Shown here piece after piece: positions 36,134 through 45,881 of a stretch of DNA of 64,000 nucleotides. The stretch spans positions 1,798,001 through 1,862,000 of the forward strand of contig NZ_CP028136.1 in NCBI RefSeq assembly GCF_003024155.1, in the 5' to 3' direction. A program made the translations under genes and the position numbers. This DNA comes from Christiangramia fulva. Its GTDB lineage: Bacteria > Bacteroidota > Bacteroidia > Flavobacteriales > Flavobacteriaceae. Position 1 is the first letter of the stretch, and each line of letters starts with the position of its first letter. The notes beneath the pieces are model-generated. The model searched no databases, was not told the DNA's origin, and saw only the letters and a list, made by a program, of their open reading frames with translations.

Positions 36134-36595
36134 ATGCTGAAGGAGAAGGTAGAAAAGTTAGCAGAGAAGGTATTCCGGGAGAATAATTCCTTATTTTTAA
36201 TAAGTCTCGAAGTTAACTCCGGCAATCATATTAAAATTGTGATGGACGGTGATGAAGGGGTTTCTGTAAACGACTGTATTACAGTAAGCCGCGCCATTGA
36301 GCATAATCTCGACAGGGATGAAGAGGATTTTTCTCTCGAAGTGACCTCGGCCGGAGTTTCTGAGCCGCTGGTGATGCCAAGACAATATAAAAAGAATATC
36401 GGCCGAAGGCTGAAGGTGAAGACCGAAAATGCTAAATTTGAGGGTACGCTTTTGGAGGCTGATGATAATGAAATAAAACTTTCCTGGAAAGCCCGGGAAC
36501 CCAAGCCGGTAGGGAAAGGGAAGATCACAGTGGAGAAAGAGGTCGTGTTGCCTTATTCTGAAATTGTGGAAGCAAAAGTTAAAATAACATTTTAA
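36134..36595 (+). CDS. rimP: Ribosome maturation factor RimP
   Basis: 153 residues, needed for 30S subunit maturation. Family blocks: VNSGNHIKIVMDGDEGVSVNDCITVSRAIEHNL (key part DGDEGVSVNDC), DFSLEVTSAGVSEPL, RQYKKNIGRRLKV. The C-terminal SH3-like domain covers about 85-150. First gene of the conserved rimP-nusA-infB operon; start ATG 36134 agrees with the family. Confidence 0.94.
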   Translation: MLKEKVEKLAEKVFRENNSLFLISLEVNSGNHIKIVMDGDEGVSVNDCITVSRAIEHNLDRDEEDFSLEVTSAGVSEPLVMPRQYKKNIGRRLKVKTENAKFEGTLLEADDNEIKLSWKAREPKPVGKGKITVEKEVVLPYSEIVEAKVKITF

Positions 36596-36607
36596 TCTCG
36601 AATTGAT

Positions 36608-37840
36608 ATGGAAAATATCGCGTTGATTGAGTCATTCTCAGAGTTTAAAGACGATAAACTCATCGATCGTGTTACGTTGATGGCTATTTTAGAGGATGTT
36701 TTTAGAAATGCTTTGAAGAAAAAGTATGGAGAAGACGATAATTTTGATATTATTGTAAACCCTGATAAAGGCGACCTGGAAATTTGGAGGAACAGGATCG
36801 TGGTAGCCGATGGTGAAGTAGAAGATCCTAACAGGGAAATTTCCCTTACCCAGGCCCGAAAAATTGAGCCTGATTTTGAGGTTGGCGAAGATGTATCAGA
36901 AGAGGTAAAGCTATCAGATCTTGGAAGAAGAGCGATCCTGGCCCTGCGTCAGAATCTTATTTCTAAGATCCATGAGCATGACAATACTAATATTTATAAG
37001 CAGTTTAAAGAACTCGAAGGAGAGATCTATACTGCAGAAGTTCATCATATAAGGCACAGGGCCATCATTCTACTTGATGATGAAGGCAACGAGATCGTGC
37101 TTCCAAAAGACCGCCAGATTCCTTCCGATTTCTTCAGAAAAGGAGAAAATGTAAGAGGGATCATAGAAAGCGTGGAATTAAAAGGAAATAAACCAACCAT
37201 CATCATGTCCCGAACCGCTCCCGGTTTCCTTGAGAAATTATTCGAACAGGAAATTCCCGAGGTTTTTGACGGTTTAATTAGCATTAAAAGAGTGGTACGA
37301 GTGCCTGGCGAAAAAGCCAAGGTGGCTGTAGATTCTTATGATGACAGGATTGATCCTGTAGGTGCCTGTGTGGGAATGAAAGGTTCAAGAATTCATAGCA
37401 TTGTTCGTGAACTTGGTAATGAGAATATTGATGTGATCAATTTCACCAATAACGAACAGCTGTTCATTACCAGGGCTTTAAGTCCTGCAAAGATCACTTC
37501 TATCAAGCTTGATGAGGAAAACAAAAGAGCTGAAGTGATGTTAAAACCTGAAGAGGTTTCCAAGGCAATTGGCCGCGGCGGACATAATATACGTTTGGCA
37601 GGACAATTGACGGGATATGAAATAGACGTCTTCCGCGAAGGAGTTGAAGAAGATGTTGAATTGAAAGAATTCGCCGATGAGATTGAAGATTGGGTGATAG
37701 AGGAATTTTCAAAGATCGGCCTTGATACGGCAAAAAGTATTCTGGAGCAGGATGTTGATGACCTCGTTCGACGTACCGATCTTGAAGAAGAGACCATCCG
37801 CGAAGTGATAGCGGTTCTAAGGGCCGAATTCGAAGAATAA
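36608..37840 (+). CDS. nusA: Transcription termination/antitermination protein NusA
   Basis: 410 residues. N-terminal RNA-polymerase-binding domain (1-130), S1 domain (about 130-200; GEIYTAEVHHIRHRAIILL), KH1 and KH2 (VDSYDDRIDPVGACVGMKGSRIHSIVRELGNENIDVI, key GMKGSRI; KAIGRGGHNIRLAGQLTGY). The C-terminal acidic repeats of enterobacterial NusA are absent, which is usual for this phylum; a short helix-hairpin-helix tail is present (SILEQDVDDLVRRTDL). Binds RNA polymerase and nascent RNA. Confidence 0.96.
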   Translation: MENIALIESFSEFKDDKLIDRVTLMAILEDVFRNALKKKYGEDDNFDIIVNPDKGDLEIWRNRIVVADGEVEDPNREISLTQARKIEPDFEVGEDVSEEVKLSDLGRRAILALRQNLISKIHEHDNTNIYKQFKELEGEIYTAEVHHIRHRAIILLDDEGNEIVLPKDRQIPSDFFRKGENVRGIIESVELKGNKPTIIMSRTAPGFLEKLFEQEIPEVFDGLISIKRVVRVPGEKAKVAVDSYDDRIDPVGACVGMKGSRIHSIVRELGNENIDVINFTNNEQLFITRALSPAKITSIKLDEENKRAEVMLKPEEVSKAIGRGGHNIRLAGQLTGYEIDVFREGVEEDVELKEFADEIEDWVIEEFSKIGLDTAKSILEQDVDDLVRRTDLEEETIREVIAVLRAEFEE

Positions 37841-37911
37841 AAGAATAACATAATAATAAGATTTTAATTTACCTGAGAGTAATTAAAAGAGGTTAATTTA
37901 GAGGGCAATTT

Positions 37912-40644
37912 ATGGCAGAAGCGAAAACAATGCGATTAAATAAGGTTCTACGTGAGTTCAATATCTCGTTAGACAGAGCTGTGGAATATCTTACTTCCCA
38001 GGGATACGAGATAGACGCACGTCCCACCACAAAGATCTCGGGAGAGATTTATGAGGTGCTTTCTGATGAGTTCCAAACCGATAAGAGTAAAAAAGTAGCT
38101 TCTAAAGAAGTGGGTGAGGAGCGCAAGAAAGAGAAGGAGGAATTGCGTAAAGAGATTGAAGAAAAGCGTAAAGCCGAAGAAGAAAGAAGGGAAAAGCAGG
38201 AGAAGGAGAAAGAGAAGGAGAAGGAAAAAGAAGAGGAAATTGTAAGTTCTCGTACCAAGCTCGAAGGGCCAAAAACGGTGGGAAAAATAGACCTGGATAA
38301 AAAACCGGAAAAACCTGCCAAGGAGGAGCCTAAGAAAGAAGAAGCTAAGAAAGAGGAGCCTAAGAAAGAAGAGGAAAAACCTTTAGCAAAAGAAGAAAAG
38401 AAAGAAGAGCCTGCCGCAAAAGCTCCTGAAAAAGCCGAAGAGAAAAAAGAGGAAAAGAAAGAAGAAAAGCAGGAAGAACCCGCTGAGGAGTCTAATAAAA
38501 TTGAGACCAAATACACCAAACTTGACGGTCCTAATTTTACAGGTAAGAAGATCGATCTATCCCAGTTTAAAAAACCTCAAAAGAAAAAAGAAGAAAAGAA
38601 ATCTGATGAAGACGACAAAAAAGACAAGCGGAAGAAACGTCGTCGTCGCATTAGTAAAGATGTAAAAGGCGGAGGCGCACCAGGAGGTGGCAAGAGAGGA
38701 AGCCGTAAAAGAGGTAAGCCAATCACCAAAGAAGAGCCTACTGAGGAAGAAGTACAAAAACAGGTTCGGGAAACCCTTGAAAAACTTCAGGGAAAATCCA
38801 GCAAGGGGAAAGGCGCCAAATACCGCCGGGAAAAAAGAGACCAGCACAGGCAACGTTCTGAGCAGGATCTTGCACAACAGGAATCTGATGAAAAAGTATT
38901 AAAGGTAACCGAATTTGTTACCGTTAGCGAGGTCGCAACCATGATGGATGTGCCGGTTACCAAGGTAATCTCGGCCTGTATGTCCCTTGGGATGATGGTA
39001 ACCATGAATCAGCGTCTGGATGCTGAGACATTGACAATTGTGGCTGAAGAATTTGGCTATGATGTTGAATTCGTTACTGCCGATATTGATGAAGAAAAAG
39101 AAGAAATTAAGGAAAATCCTGAGGATCTTGAGCCAAGAGCTCCTATAGTTACCGTTATGGGTCACGTTGACCACGGTAAAACATCCTTGCTGGATTATAT
39201 CCGTCAGGAAAATGTGATCGCCGGTGAAAGTGGTGGTATCACACAGCATATTGGAGCTTACAGCGTAGAACTCGAAGGCGGACAAAAGATCACCTTCCTG
39301 GATACGCCGGGTCACGAGGCCTTTACCGCTATGCGTGCACGTGGTGCCCAGGTAACTGATATCGCGATTATCGTGATCGCTGCAGATGATGATGTAATGC
39401 CGCAAACAAAAGAGGCTATCTCTCACGCTCAGGCCGCCGGAGTGCCTATTGTTTTCGCAATAAATAAATCTGATCTTCCAACGGCGAATCCTGAAAAGAT
39501 AAAGGAAAAACTCGCCAATATGAATCTTCTTGTAGAAGATTGGGGAGGTAAGATCCAGTCTCATGATATTTCAGCAAAAACCGGAATGGGAGTAAAAGAA
39601 TTGCTTGAAAAAGTTCTTTTGGAAGCTGAAATTCTCGAGCTTCAGGCTAATCCCGATAAACTTGCCAACGGTACTGTAGTAGAAGCCTTCCTTGACAGGG
39701 GTCGCGGATACGTAGCCACTATTCTTGTACAATCTGGTACTTTGAAGATCGGTGATTATGTACTTGCCGGCCGCCATAGTGGTAAGGTTAAAGCCATGCA
39801 TGACGAACGCGGAAAAGAGGTTAAAGAGGCCGGGCCTTCTACACCTGTTTCCATACTTGGTCTTGACGGGGCGCCACAGGCAGGTGATAAATTCAAGGTG
39901 ATGGAAGATGAGCGCGAAGCCAAAGACATTGCTTCAAAGCGCACTCAGTTGCAGCGTGAACAAAATGTTAGAACGCAGCGCCATATCACCCTGGACGAGA
40001 TTGGAAGACGAATCGCCCTTGGAGATTTCAAAGAACTTAATATCATTCTTAAAGGTGATGTTGATGGATCTGTGGAAGCGCTTACCGATAGTTTCCAGAA
40101 ACTTTCTACGGAAGAGATCCAGGTGAATATCATACATAAAGGAGTTGGAGCAATTACCGAAAGTGATGTGTTGTTGGCTTCCGCTTCAGATGCAATCATC
40201 ATAGGATTTAATGTACGTCCTGCCGGAAATGCCCGCCAGGTTGCAGATAAGGAAGAGATCGATATCAGAACATATTCAATTATCTATGATGCGATCAACG
40301 ACCTGAAAGATGCGATGGAAGGAATGCTTTCTCCTGAACTTAAGGAAGAGATCACCGGTACGGCAGAGATCAGGGAAACCTTTAAGATCTCCAAGATCGG
40401 TACCATTGCCGGATGTATGGTGACTTCTGGTAAGATCTACCGCAGTGCCGGAATAAGGCTTATTCGCGATGGAGTAGTTGTTTATACCGGAGAACTGGCT
40501 TCTTTGAAACGTTTTAAAGATGATGTAAAAGAAGTTTCTAAAGGTTATGACTGCGGAATCCAGATCAAGAACTATAATGATATCAAAGAAGGTGATGTGA
40601 TCGAGGCATTCAGAGAAGTTGAGGTCAAGAAAACACTGAAATAA
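37912..40644 (+). CDS. infB: Translation initiation factor IF-2
   Basis: 910-residue GTPase that brings initiator tRNA to the 30S subunit. N-terminal helix-turn-helix-like IF2_N ([19 protein letters not shown]), then a very charged Lys/Glu-rich segment (about 60-235) and a basic patch ([14 protein letters not shown]). The G domain has G1 GHVDHGKT at 417-424, G3 DTPGHEAF, G4 NKSD and G5 SAKTG. Domains II-IV complete the protein to ...[12 protein letters not shown]. The repetitive linker is normal for Bacteroidota IF-2. Confidence 0.97.
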   Translation: MAEAKTMRLNKVLREFNISLDRAVEYLTSQGYEIDARPTTKISGEIYEVLSDEFQTDKSKKVASKEVGEERKKEKEELRKEIEEKRKAEEERREKQEKEKEKEKEKEEEIVSSRTKLEGPKTVGKIDLDKKPEKPAKEEPKKEEAKKEEPKKEEEKPLAKEEKKEEPAAKAPEKAEEKKEEKKEEKQEEPAEESNKIETKYTKLDGPNFTGKKIDLSQFKKPQKKKEEKKSDEDDKKDKRKKRRRRISKDVKGGGAPGGGKRGSRKRGKPITKEEPTEEEVQKQVRETLEKLQGKSSKGKGAKYRREKRDQHRQRSEQDLAQQESDEKVLKVTEFVTVSEVATMMDVPVTKVISACMSLGMMVTMNQRLDAETLTIVAEEFGYDVEFVTADIDEEKEEIKENPEDLEPRAPIVTVMGHVDHGKTSLLDYIRQENVIAGESGGITQHIGAYSVELEGGQKITFLDTPGHEAFTAMRARGAQVTDIAIIVIAADDDVMPQTKEAISHAQAAGVPIVFAINKSDLPTANPEKIKEKLANMNLLVEDWGGKIQSHDISAKTGMGVKELLEKVLLEAEILELQANPDKLANGTVVEAFLDRGRGYVATILVQSGTLKIGDYVLAGRHSGKVKAMHDERGKEVKEAGPSTPVSILGLDGAPQAGDKFKVMEDEREAKDIASKRTQLQREQNVRTQRHITLDEIGRRIALGDFKELNIILKGDVDGSVEALTDSFQKLSTEEIQVNIIHKGVGAITESDVLLASASDAIIIGFNVRPAGNARQVADKEEIDIRTYSIIYDAINDLKDAMEGMLSPELKEEITGTAEIRETFKISKIGTIAGCMVTSGKIYRSAGIRLIRDGVVVYTGELASLKRFKDDVKEVSKGYDCGIQIKNYNDIKEGDVIEAFREVEVKKTLK

Positions 40645-40663
40645 ACTTACTGATATAGTAAAT

Positions 40664-40697
40664 AAAAAGCGGCTGGGAAATCAGCCGCTTTTTTTTG
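40664..40697 (+). terminator. Terminator after infB
   Basis: aaaagcggctg and cagccgctttt form an 11-pair stem with a small loop, followed by a run of T. Located 20 bases after the infB stop. Confidence 0.9.
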
Positions 40698-40708
40698 TTA
40701 TAAATAAT

Positions 40709-40741
40709 AAACCTTCCAGGTTTTTGAAACCTGGAAGGTTT
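40709..40741 (-). terminator. Perfect 15-bp hairpin between convergent genes
   Basis: aaaccttccaggttt, loop ttg, then aaacctggaaggttt: a perfect 15-base-pair stem with A/T ends both ways. It lies 12 bases past the stop of the minus-strand SPOR gene and probably terminates it; it would also back up infB termination. The sequence type may itself be a repeated element in the genome. Confidence 0.75.
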
Positions 40742-40752
40742 TAAAATACGTT

Positions 40753-41145
40753 CTATTTTCTGCGAGGTTTAGGGATGAATGCTGCGGGAAAACTTTCCTT
40801 TATTATAAGCAGGGCACGGTCAGCTTCCAGCCTGCTCCTGAAATTTCCTACCCAAACCTTATAATTCGGGGCTTCATAAACAATTTGCGAAGGATATTCA
40901 AAAAGTAGTTCATCATACTTTTTTTTCACTTCATTGGCTTCGCCATTATCCCCATAAAAAAGCTGAATTACATAACGATCACCAATCTTGTTGTTTTTAT
41001 TCAATTCGGTTTTTACTTCCATGAGTTTTTCGATCTTTTCGCTTTGCTGGATATTAGCATTTCCCTGTTGGGAAAACATCTTTTGGGTAATGAAAAGGGA
41101 AAAAATACAAAGGGAAATGGTATAAAAGAGATTCTTTTTATTCAT
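40753..41145 (-). CDS. SPOR-domain protein
   Basis: 130 residues from the ATG at 41145 (a TTG at 41163 is also in frame). Signal-like hydrophobic start (NLFYTISLCIFSLFITQKMF), then a SPOR domain: DRYVIQLFYGDNGEANEVKKKYDELL and APNYKVWVGNFRSRLEADRALLIIKESFPAAFI (key YKVWVGNFRSRLEADR). SPOR domains bind denuded peptidoglycan, often at division sites. Exported, periplasmic. Convergent with infB; a sensible neighbour seen in other flavobacteria, from memory. Confidence 0.85.
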   Translation of the reverse strand: MNKKNLFYTISLCIFSLFITQKMFSQQGNANIQQSEKIEKLMEVKTELNKNNKIGDRYVIQLFYGDNGEANEVKKKYDELLFEYPSQIVYEAPNYKVWVGNFRSRLEADRALLIIKESFPAAFIPKPRRK

Positions 41146-41209
41146 AATTTCAGCTTTTGACAAATGTAAAATTAAATAACTTAAACAGGATAGAATTTAT
41201 TATTTAGAA

Positions 41210-41217
41210 CAAATATA
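41210..41217 (-). promoter_or_regulatory. -7 box for the SPOR gene
   Basis: TATATTTG on the minus strand. A second match, TACATTTG, is at 41161-41168 but would leave almost no leader. The + strand promoter of the act operon begins about 50 bases away, so the two are divergent. Confidence 0.45.
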
Positions 41218-41266
41218 AATTAATGATTAACACTTCTGTAACATACCGAAAATCGTTCATAAGTAT

Positions 41267-41274
41267 TACTTTTG
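41267..41274 (+). promoter_or_regulatory. -7 box of the actA-F/coxBA operon
   Basis: TACTTTTG fits TAnnTTTG. It predicts a leader of about 85-90 bases before the actA ATG at 41369, long for this group, and that leader can fold (see the next entry). Confidence 0.55.
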
Positions 41275-41288
41275 TGCACGAATTTAAA

Positions 41289-41339
41289 GGTACCTTTTTA
41301 GGTTTTTGTCCCTAAAATACTGAGTGTAAAAACCGTACC
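41289..41339 (+). promoter_or_regulatory. Foldable leader of actA
   Basis: ggtac (41289) plus ggttttt (41301) pair with the continuous aaaaaccgtacc (41328-41339): a 12-pair, two-part stem with a seven-base bulge and a 20-base loop. Regulatory meaning is unknown. Confidence 0.4.
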
Positions 41340-41368
41340 AAAGTTTAGACGTTAATCGAACTTATAAT

Positions 41369-42733
41369 ATGAAAAAGGTGAATTACCGCCATTCAACTTC
41401 GCGACAACTACTTTTAAGCGTAGCATTTTTAATTTCTTTTACATTAGCGGGTTTCTCTCAGGAGCAGGCGGCAGGTGATTCTGCTGCGCAGAAACAGGAG
41501 CAGTCTGGAGGCCAGGTAGAAGGCCAGAGTGCCGGAACTGCTGAGCTTGGAGATTCTGCGGCCGGGAAAGATTTATTTAACACGCTGTGTGCTTCCTGTC
41601 ATAAACCTTATTCAGATATGGTGGGGCCGGCATTACATGGAGTGACCGATCGCCAGAACCTTGACTGGATCCATAAGTGGGTGCATAATTCGGCTGCCCT
41701 TATTGCTTCAGGTGATCCTGATGCCAATGCGATTTATGAGAAGTTTAATCAAACGGCGATGCCTGCCTTTCCGCAGCTAAGCGATCAGGATATCAATAAT
41801 ATTCTCGCTTATGTAGAGCAGCCAAAACCGGAACCTAAAGCAGCCGCGACAGGTGCTGGAAATGCCCAGGCCGGTGCGCAGGACGGAAGTGGAGTTTCAA
41901 CGGATGTGATCCTGGGAATTCTTGTTTTCGTACTTGTTGTGCTCCTGGTGATTCTTTTCCTTGTTAATAAGACGCTTCGGAATTTTGCTGAAGCCTCCGG
42001 AATTCAACTTCCTGAAAAACCAAAAAGAAAACCTATCTGGAAAGCTTTTGTGGAAAATCAGTTCCTATTAGTTGTGAGTACAATCATAGTGCTGCTGGCT
42101 GTTGGGTATTTCGCTTACGGATTTATGATGCAGGTAGGTATTGACCAGGGCTATCAGCCAATCCAGCCTATACATTTCTCCCATAGAATTCACGCCGGTG
42201 ACAACCAGATTGACTGTAAATACTGTCACTCCTCTGCAAGAACTTCCAAAACTTCAGGAATTCCTTCGTTGAATGTTTGTATGAACTGTCATAAGGCAAT
42301 CGCTGAAGTGGCTCCCGAAACTGCAACTGAAGATTTCTCTAAAGAATATTATGATGGCGAGATCGCTAAATTATATAATGCTACCGGATGGGATCCTTCA
42401 ACCAGAACTTATTCGGGTGATGAAAAACCGGTGAAATGGGAAAGGATACATAACCTTCCTGATTTTGCGTATTTTAATCACTCACAGCACGTAACTGTTG
42501 CCGGGGTACAGTGTCAAAAATGTCACGGCCCTATTCAGGAAATGGAGGTTGTATATCAAAATGCTCCTCTTACCATGGGCTGGTGTGTGAATTGCCACAG
42601 AACAACAAATGTTCGTATGGAAGGCAATGACTACTACAAGAAAATGCACGAAGAATTATCTAAAAAATATGGAGTAGAAGAGCTTACAGCCGCCGAAATG
42701 GGATCTATTGAATGCGGTAAGTGCCACTACTAA
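41369..42733 (+). CDS. actA: Alternative Complex III subunit ActA, multiheme cytochrome c
   Basis: 454 residues. Signal peptide (LLLSVAFLISFTLAGFSQ), a monoheme domain with CASCH at 74, a helix near 180-200, a second helix near 225-250 and a multiheme domain with CKYCH at 283, CMNCH 304, CQKCH 382, CVNCH 406 and CGKCH 449: six CxxCH sites in all. It transfers electrons from the quinol-oxidising membrane subunits to downstream acceptors. First gene of the operon, with its own promoter. The N-terminal fused domain is an addition relative to five-heme ActA proteins. Confidence 0.93.
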   Translation: MKKVNYRHSTSRQLLLSVAFLISFTLAGFSQEQAAGDSAAQKQEQSGGQVEGQSAGTAELGDSAAGKDLFNTLCASCHKPYSDMVGPALHGVTDRQNLDWIHKWVHNSAALIASGDPDANAIYEKFNQTAMPAFPQLSDQDINNILAYVEQPKPEPKAAATGAGNAQAGAQDGSGVSTDVILGILVFVLVVLLVILFLVNKTLRNFAEASGIQLPEKPKRKPIWKAFVENQFLLVVSTIIVLLAVGYFAYGFMMQVGIDQGYQPIQPIHFSHRIHAGDNQIDCKYCHSSARTSKTSGIPSLNVCMNCHKAIAEVAPETATEDFSKEYYDGEIAKLYNATGWDPSTRTYSGDEKPVKWERIHNLPDFAYFNHSQHVTVAGVQCQKCHGPIQEMEVVYQNAPLTMGWCVNCHRTTNVRMEGNDYYKKMHEELSKKYGVEELTAAEMGSIECGKCHY

Positions 42734-42783
42734 AATCCTGAAATTATCGGGTAATAATTAAAGAAGTAAACATTTTATTATAT

Positions 42784-45700
42784 ATGTCATCAAACAAAAA
42801 ATACTGGAAAAGTGTTGACGAGCTAAAGGATAGCTCTATTGTTGAGACGCTCAAACATAAGGAATTTGCTGAAGAGATTCCGGTAGATGAATTTCTTGGA
42901 GATAAATCTTCGCTGGAGTCTTCTAAAACCACCAGAAGGGATTTCCTGAAGTATGTGGGCTTTAGTACCGCTGCTGCATCGCTTGCAGCCTGTGAGGGAC
43001 CGGTGATGAAATCGATTCCCTACGTGGTTCAGCCGGAGCGAATCGTTCCCGGAAAGCCAAATTATTATGCTTCTGCAATCGCTGATGGTTTTGATTTTGC
43101 CAGTGTGCTGGTAAAAACCCGTGAGGGACGACCTATAAAGATCGAAACAAACGATCTGGCCGATTTCAAAGCTGCCGGAAGTGCGAGGGTGAACGCTTCA
43201 GTTTTGTCTTTGTATGATACCAAGCGCGTTAAACGACCTATGATAGAAGGCAGAAATGTTTCATGGGAAGAGTTTAACCAGGAGGTGCAAAATGCTCTTA
43301 GTGGGGTAAATGGCGAGATCGTTCTTCTTACCCAAACTTTCGCGAGCCCTTCAACCTCCAAAATAATAAACGAATTTTCTTCAAAATACGGAAACGTGCG
43401 TCACGTGGTGTACGATACTATTTCTGAAGATGCTGCATTAGATGCTTTTCAGGCTAAATATGGAAGAAGAGCACTTCCAGATTATGATTTTTCAAAAGCC
43501 GGAGTGATCGTTGGAGTTGGAGCCGATTTCCTTGGAGACTGGCAGGGAGGCGGATATGACGTTAGCTATGCGAAAAGTAAAATTCCGAATGACGGGAAAA
43601 TGTCCCGCCACATCCATTTTGAATCAAATCTTACTACTACCGGGGCTAAGGCAGATAAACGCCTTCCGGTAACTCCATCGGAGCAAAAAAAGATACTTGT
43701 TGCTCTTTATAATTATATTGTTGGAGGGCAGTCTACCAGTGACCTTCCTGCAAATATTGATGATGCGGTGGTAAAAGCTGCAAGCCAGCTTAGAAAAGCA
43801 GGTAGCAAAGGAGTTGTGGTTGCAGGAATTCCTGATGAAAATGCGCAGACTCTTGTTCTTGCTATCAACGAGAAGCTGGGAAGTGAAGTGATGAATACTG
43901 AAAAGCCTCGCCTTACACGGCAGGGAAATTCAAAAGAAGTACAGCAGCTGGTGAAGGATATGAACAACGGGCAGATTGGAGCTATTTTGATCGCCGGTGT
44001 GAATCCTGCCTACAGCCTCCCAAATGCTGAAGAGTTCAAAGAAGGACTTAAAAAAGTGGGTACAACACTTACCTTCGCTCTTAAGCAGGATGAGACTGCC
44101 AGCCTTACAAAATATGTCGCGGCAGTGCCTCATTACCTGGAAAGCTGGGGTGATGTGCAGTTCACTACAGACAGGTTTGCCCTTACCCAGCCTACAATCA
44201 GGCCACTTTTTGATACAAGACAGATCCAGGAATGTTTGTTAACATGGACTGGTAATGATACCTCTTATTACGATTATTTGAAGGAAACCTGGTCTGGCCA
44301 TCTTTCAGGTAAAGGATGGGATCTTGCATTGCATGACGGAGTTTTTAAAGGTTCCAGTCCTGTAGCTTTGACTGAAAACACTTCTTCTATTCCTGAAATT
44401 TCTGAAACTTCGGCTGTGAGAAATCTTTCTCAGACTGAAGAAGGCGGAAACATGGAGCTGGTGCTTTATACTAAAGTATCTATGGGTGACGGGCAGCAGT
44501 TCAACAACCCATGGCTTCAGGAAATGCCTGATCCTATTACCAGGACGACCTGGGATAACTATGTACTGATGTCGCGCGTCGATGCCGATAAATTAGGTGT
44601 TGAGAACGTGACAGTTTCCAACGGAGCTCTTAACGGAGGATATGTCAATATCAAATTAGGAGATGTTGTTGTTAAAAATGTGCCTGTGATCATTCAGCCG
44701 GGCCAGGCTAAAGGAGCTATTGGCCTTGCGCTTGGATATGGAAAGCGTGAAGCTATTCAGCAGGAAATGCAGGTAGGTGTAAACGCCTTCCCTTTATATA
44801 AGAATTTCAAATCCTTCCAGAATGTAATTGTTGAAAAAGCCGATGGAATGCATGAATTTGCATGTACTCAGCTTCAGAATACACTGGCAGGCCGTGATGA
44901 TATTATCAAAGAAACAACTCTTGAAACCTATAATAACGAACCTAAGGAAGAGTGGAATGCCATGCCAGAGGTTAGTTATAATCATGTTGAAATTCCTACC
45001 GATTCAGATAACGCTAATATTTGGACAGAATTCAACAGAGAGATAGGTCATCATTTTAACCTTTCTATAGATCTTAATGCGTGTACCGGGTGTGGAGCCT
45101 GTGTGATCGCATGTCATTCAGAAAACAATGTACCGGTAGTTGGTAAGGAGGAAGTTAGAAGATTCCGTGATATGCACTGGTTGCGTATAGACCGTTATTA
45201 TTCAGCTGCTGATACTTTCAAGGAAGAACAAAGAAAACTGGAAGAAAGAGGTGCATTTGACAGTTATTCTGTGGTGGAAAATCCTTCAGATGAAAATCCC
45301 ATGGTAGCTTTCCAACCGGTAATGTGCCAGCACTGTAACCACGCTCCTTGTGAGACTGTATGTCCTGTGGCTGCCATCTCTCACGGAAGACAGGGACAAA
45401 ACCAGATGGTGTACAACCGTTGTGTGGGTACGAGATATTGTGCCAATAACTGCCCTTATAAAGTGCGTCGTTTCAACTGGTTCAGATATGCTCAGAATGA
45501 TGAATTTGACTATAACTTCAACAACGATCTTGGCAGAATGGTTATAAATCCTGATGTTACCGTTCGTTCAAGAGGGGTGATGGAAAAATGTTCATTATGT
45601 ATGCAACTTACGCAAAAAGTCATTCTTGATGCCAAACGTGAAGGAAGACCGGTTGAAGATGGCGAGTTCTATACAGCATGTTCAAATGCCTGTGATAAAG

Positions 45701-45849
45701 GCGCTATCAAATTTGGAGATATTAACGATAAGGATTCTGAAATCCTGAAATTAAAAAATAATGACAGGTCTTATCACTTACTGGAAAGCCTGGGAACCAA
45801 GCCAAATGTGGTGTACCAGACCAAAGTGAGAAATGCCGCAGAATCTTAA
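42784..45849 (+). CDS. actB: Alternative Complex III subunit ActB (molybdopterin-like and Fe-S protein)
   Basis: 1021 residues. A Tat signal (TTRRDFLKYVGFSTAAASLAAC) near residue 48 followed by a large domain (about 80-700) of the molybdopterin oxidoreductase fold, which in ACIII holds no cofactor. The C-terminal part (about 755-1000) carries four cysteine clusters: CTGCGACVIACHSENN, CQHCNHAPCETVCPV, CVGTRYCANNCPYKVRRF and CSLCM...CSNACDKG, for four iron-sulfur clusters. Located on the periplasmic side of the membrane with ActC and ActF. Confidence 0.95.
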   Translation: MSSNKKYWKSVDELKDSSIVETLKHKEFAEEIPVDEFLGDKSSLESSKTTRRDFLKYVGFSTAAASLAACEGPVMKSIPYVVQPERIVPGKPNYYASAIADGFDFASVLVKTREGRPIKIETNDLADFKAAGSARVNASVLSLYDTKRVKRPMIEGRNVSWEEFNQEVQNALSGVNGEIVLLTQTFASPSTSKIINEFSSKYGNVRHVVYDTISEDAALDAFQAKYGRRALPDYDFSKAGVIVGVGADFLGDWQGGGYDVSYAKSKIPNDGKMSRHIHFESNLTTTGAKADKRLPVTPSEQKKILVALYNYIVGGQSTSDLPANIDDAVVKAASQLRKAGSKGVVVAGIPDENAQTLVLAINEKLGSEVMNTEKPRLTRQGNSKEVQQLVKDMNNGQIGAILIAGVNPAYSLPNAEEFKEGLKKVGTTLTFALKQDETASLTKYVAAVPHYLESWGDVQFTTDRFALTQPTIRPLFDTRQIQECLLTWTGNDTSYYDYLKETWSGHLSGKGWDLALHDGVFKGSSPVALTENTSSIPEISETSAVRNLSQTEEGGNMELVLYTKVSMGDGQQFNNPWLQEMPDPITRTTWDNYVLMSRVDADKLGVENVTVSNGALNGGYVNIKLGDVVVKNVPVIIQPGQAKGAIGLALGYGKREAIQQEMQVGVNAFPLYKNFKSFQNVIVEKADGMHEFACTQLQNTLAGRDDIIKETTLETYNNEPKEEWNAMPEVSYNHVEIPTDSDNANIWTEFNREIGHHFNLSIDLNACTGCGACVIACHSENNVPVVGKEEVRRFRDMHWLRIDRYYSAADTFKEEQRKLEERGAFDSYSVVENPSDENPMVAFQPVMCQHCNHAPCETVCPVAAISHGRQGQNQMVYNRCVGTRYCANNCPYKVRRFNWFRYAQNDEFDYNFNNDLGRMVINPDVTVRSRGVMEKCSLCMQLTQKVILDAKREGRPVEDGEFYTACSNACDKGAIKFGDINDKDSEILKLKNNDRSYHLLESLGTKPNVVYQTKVRNAAES

Positions 45850-45881
45850 AATTAGAATTAAAAATTAATTAGCAAATAAAT

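Noticed and set aside
38049..38519. Serine-rich minus-strand frame opposite infB
   Set aside because: It is the antisense of the Lys/Glu-rich linker of IF-2 (aag/gaa read backwards).
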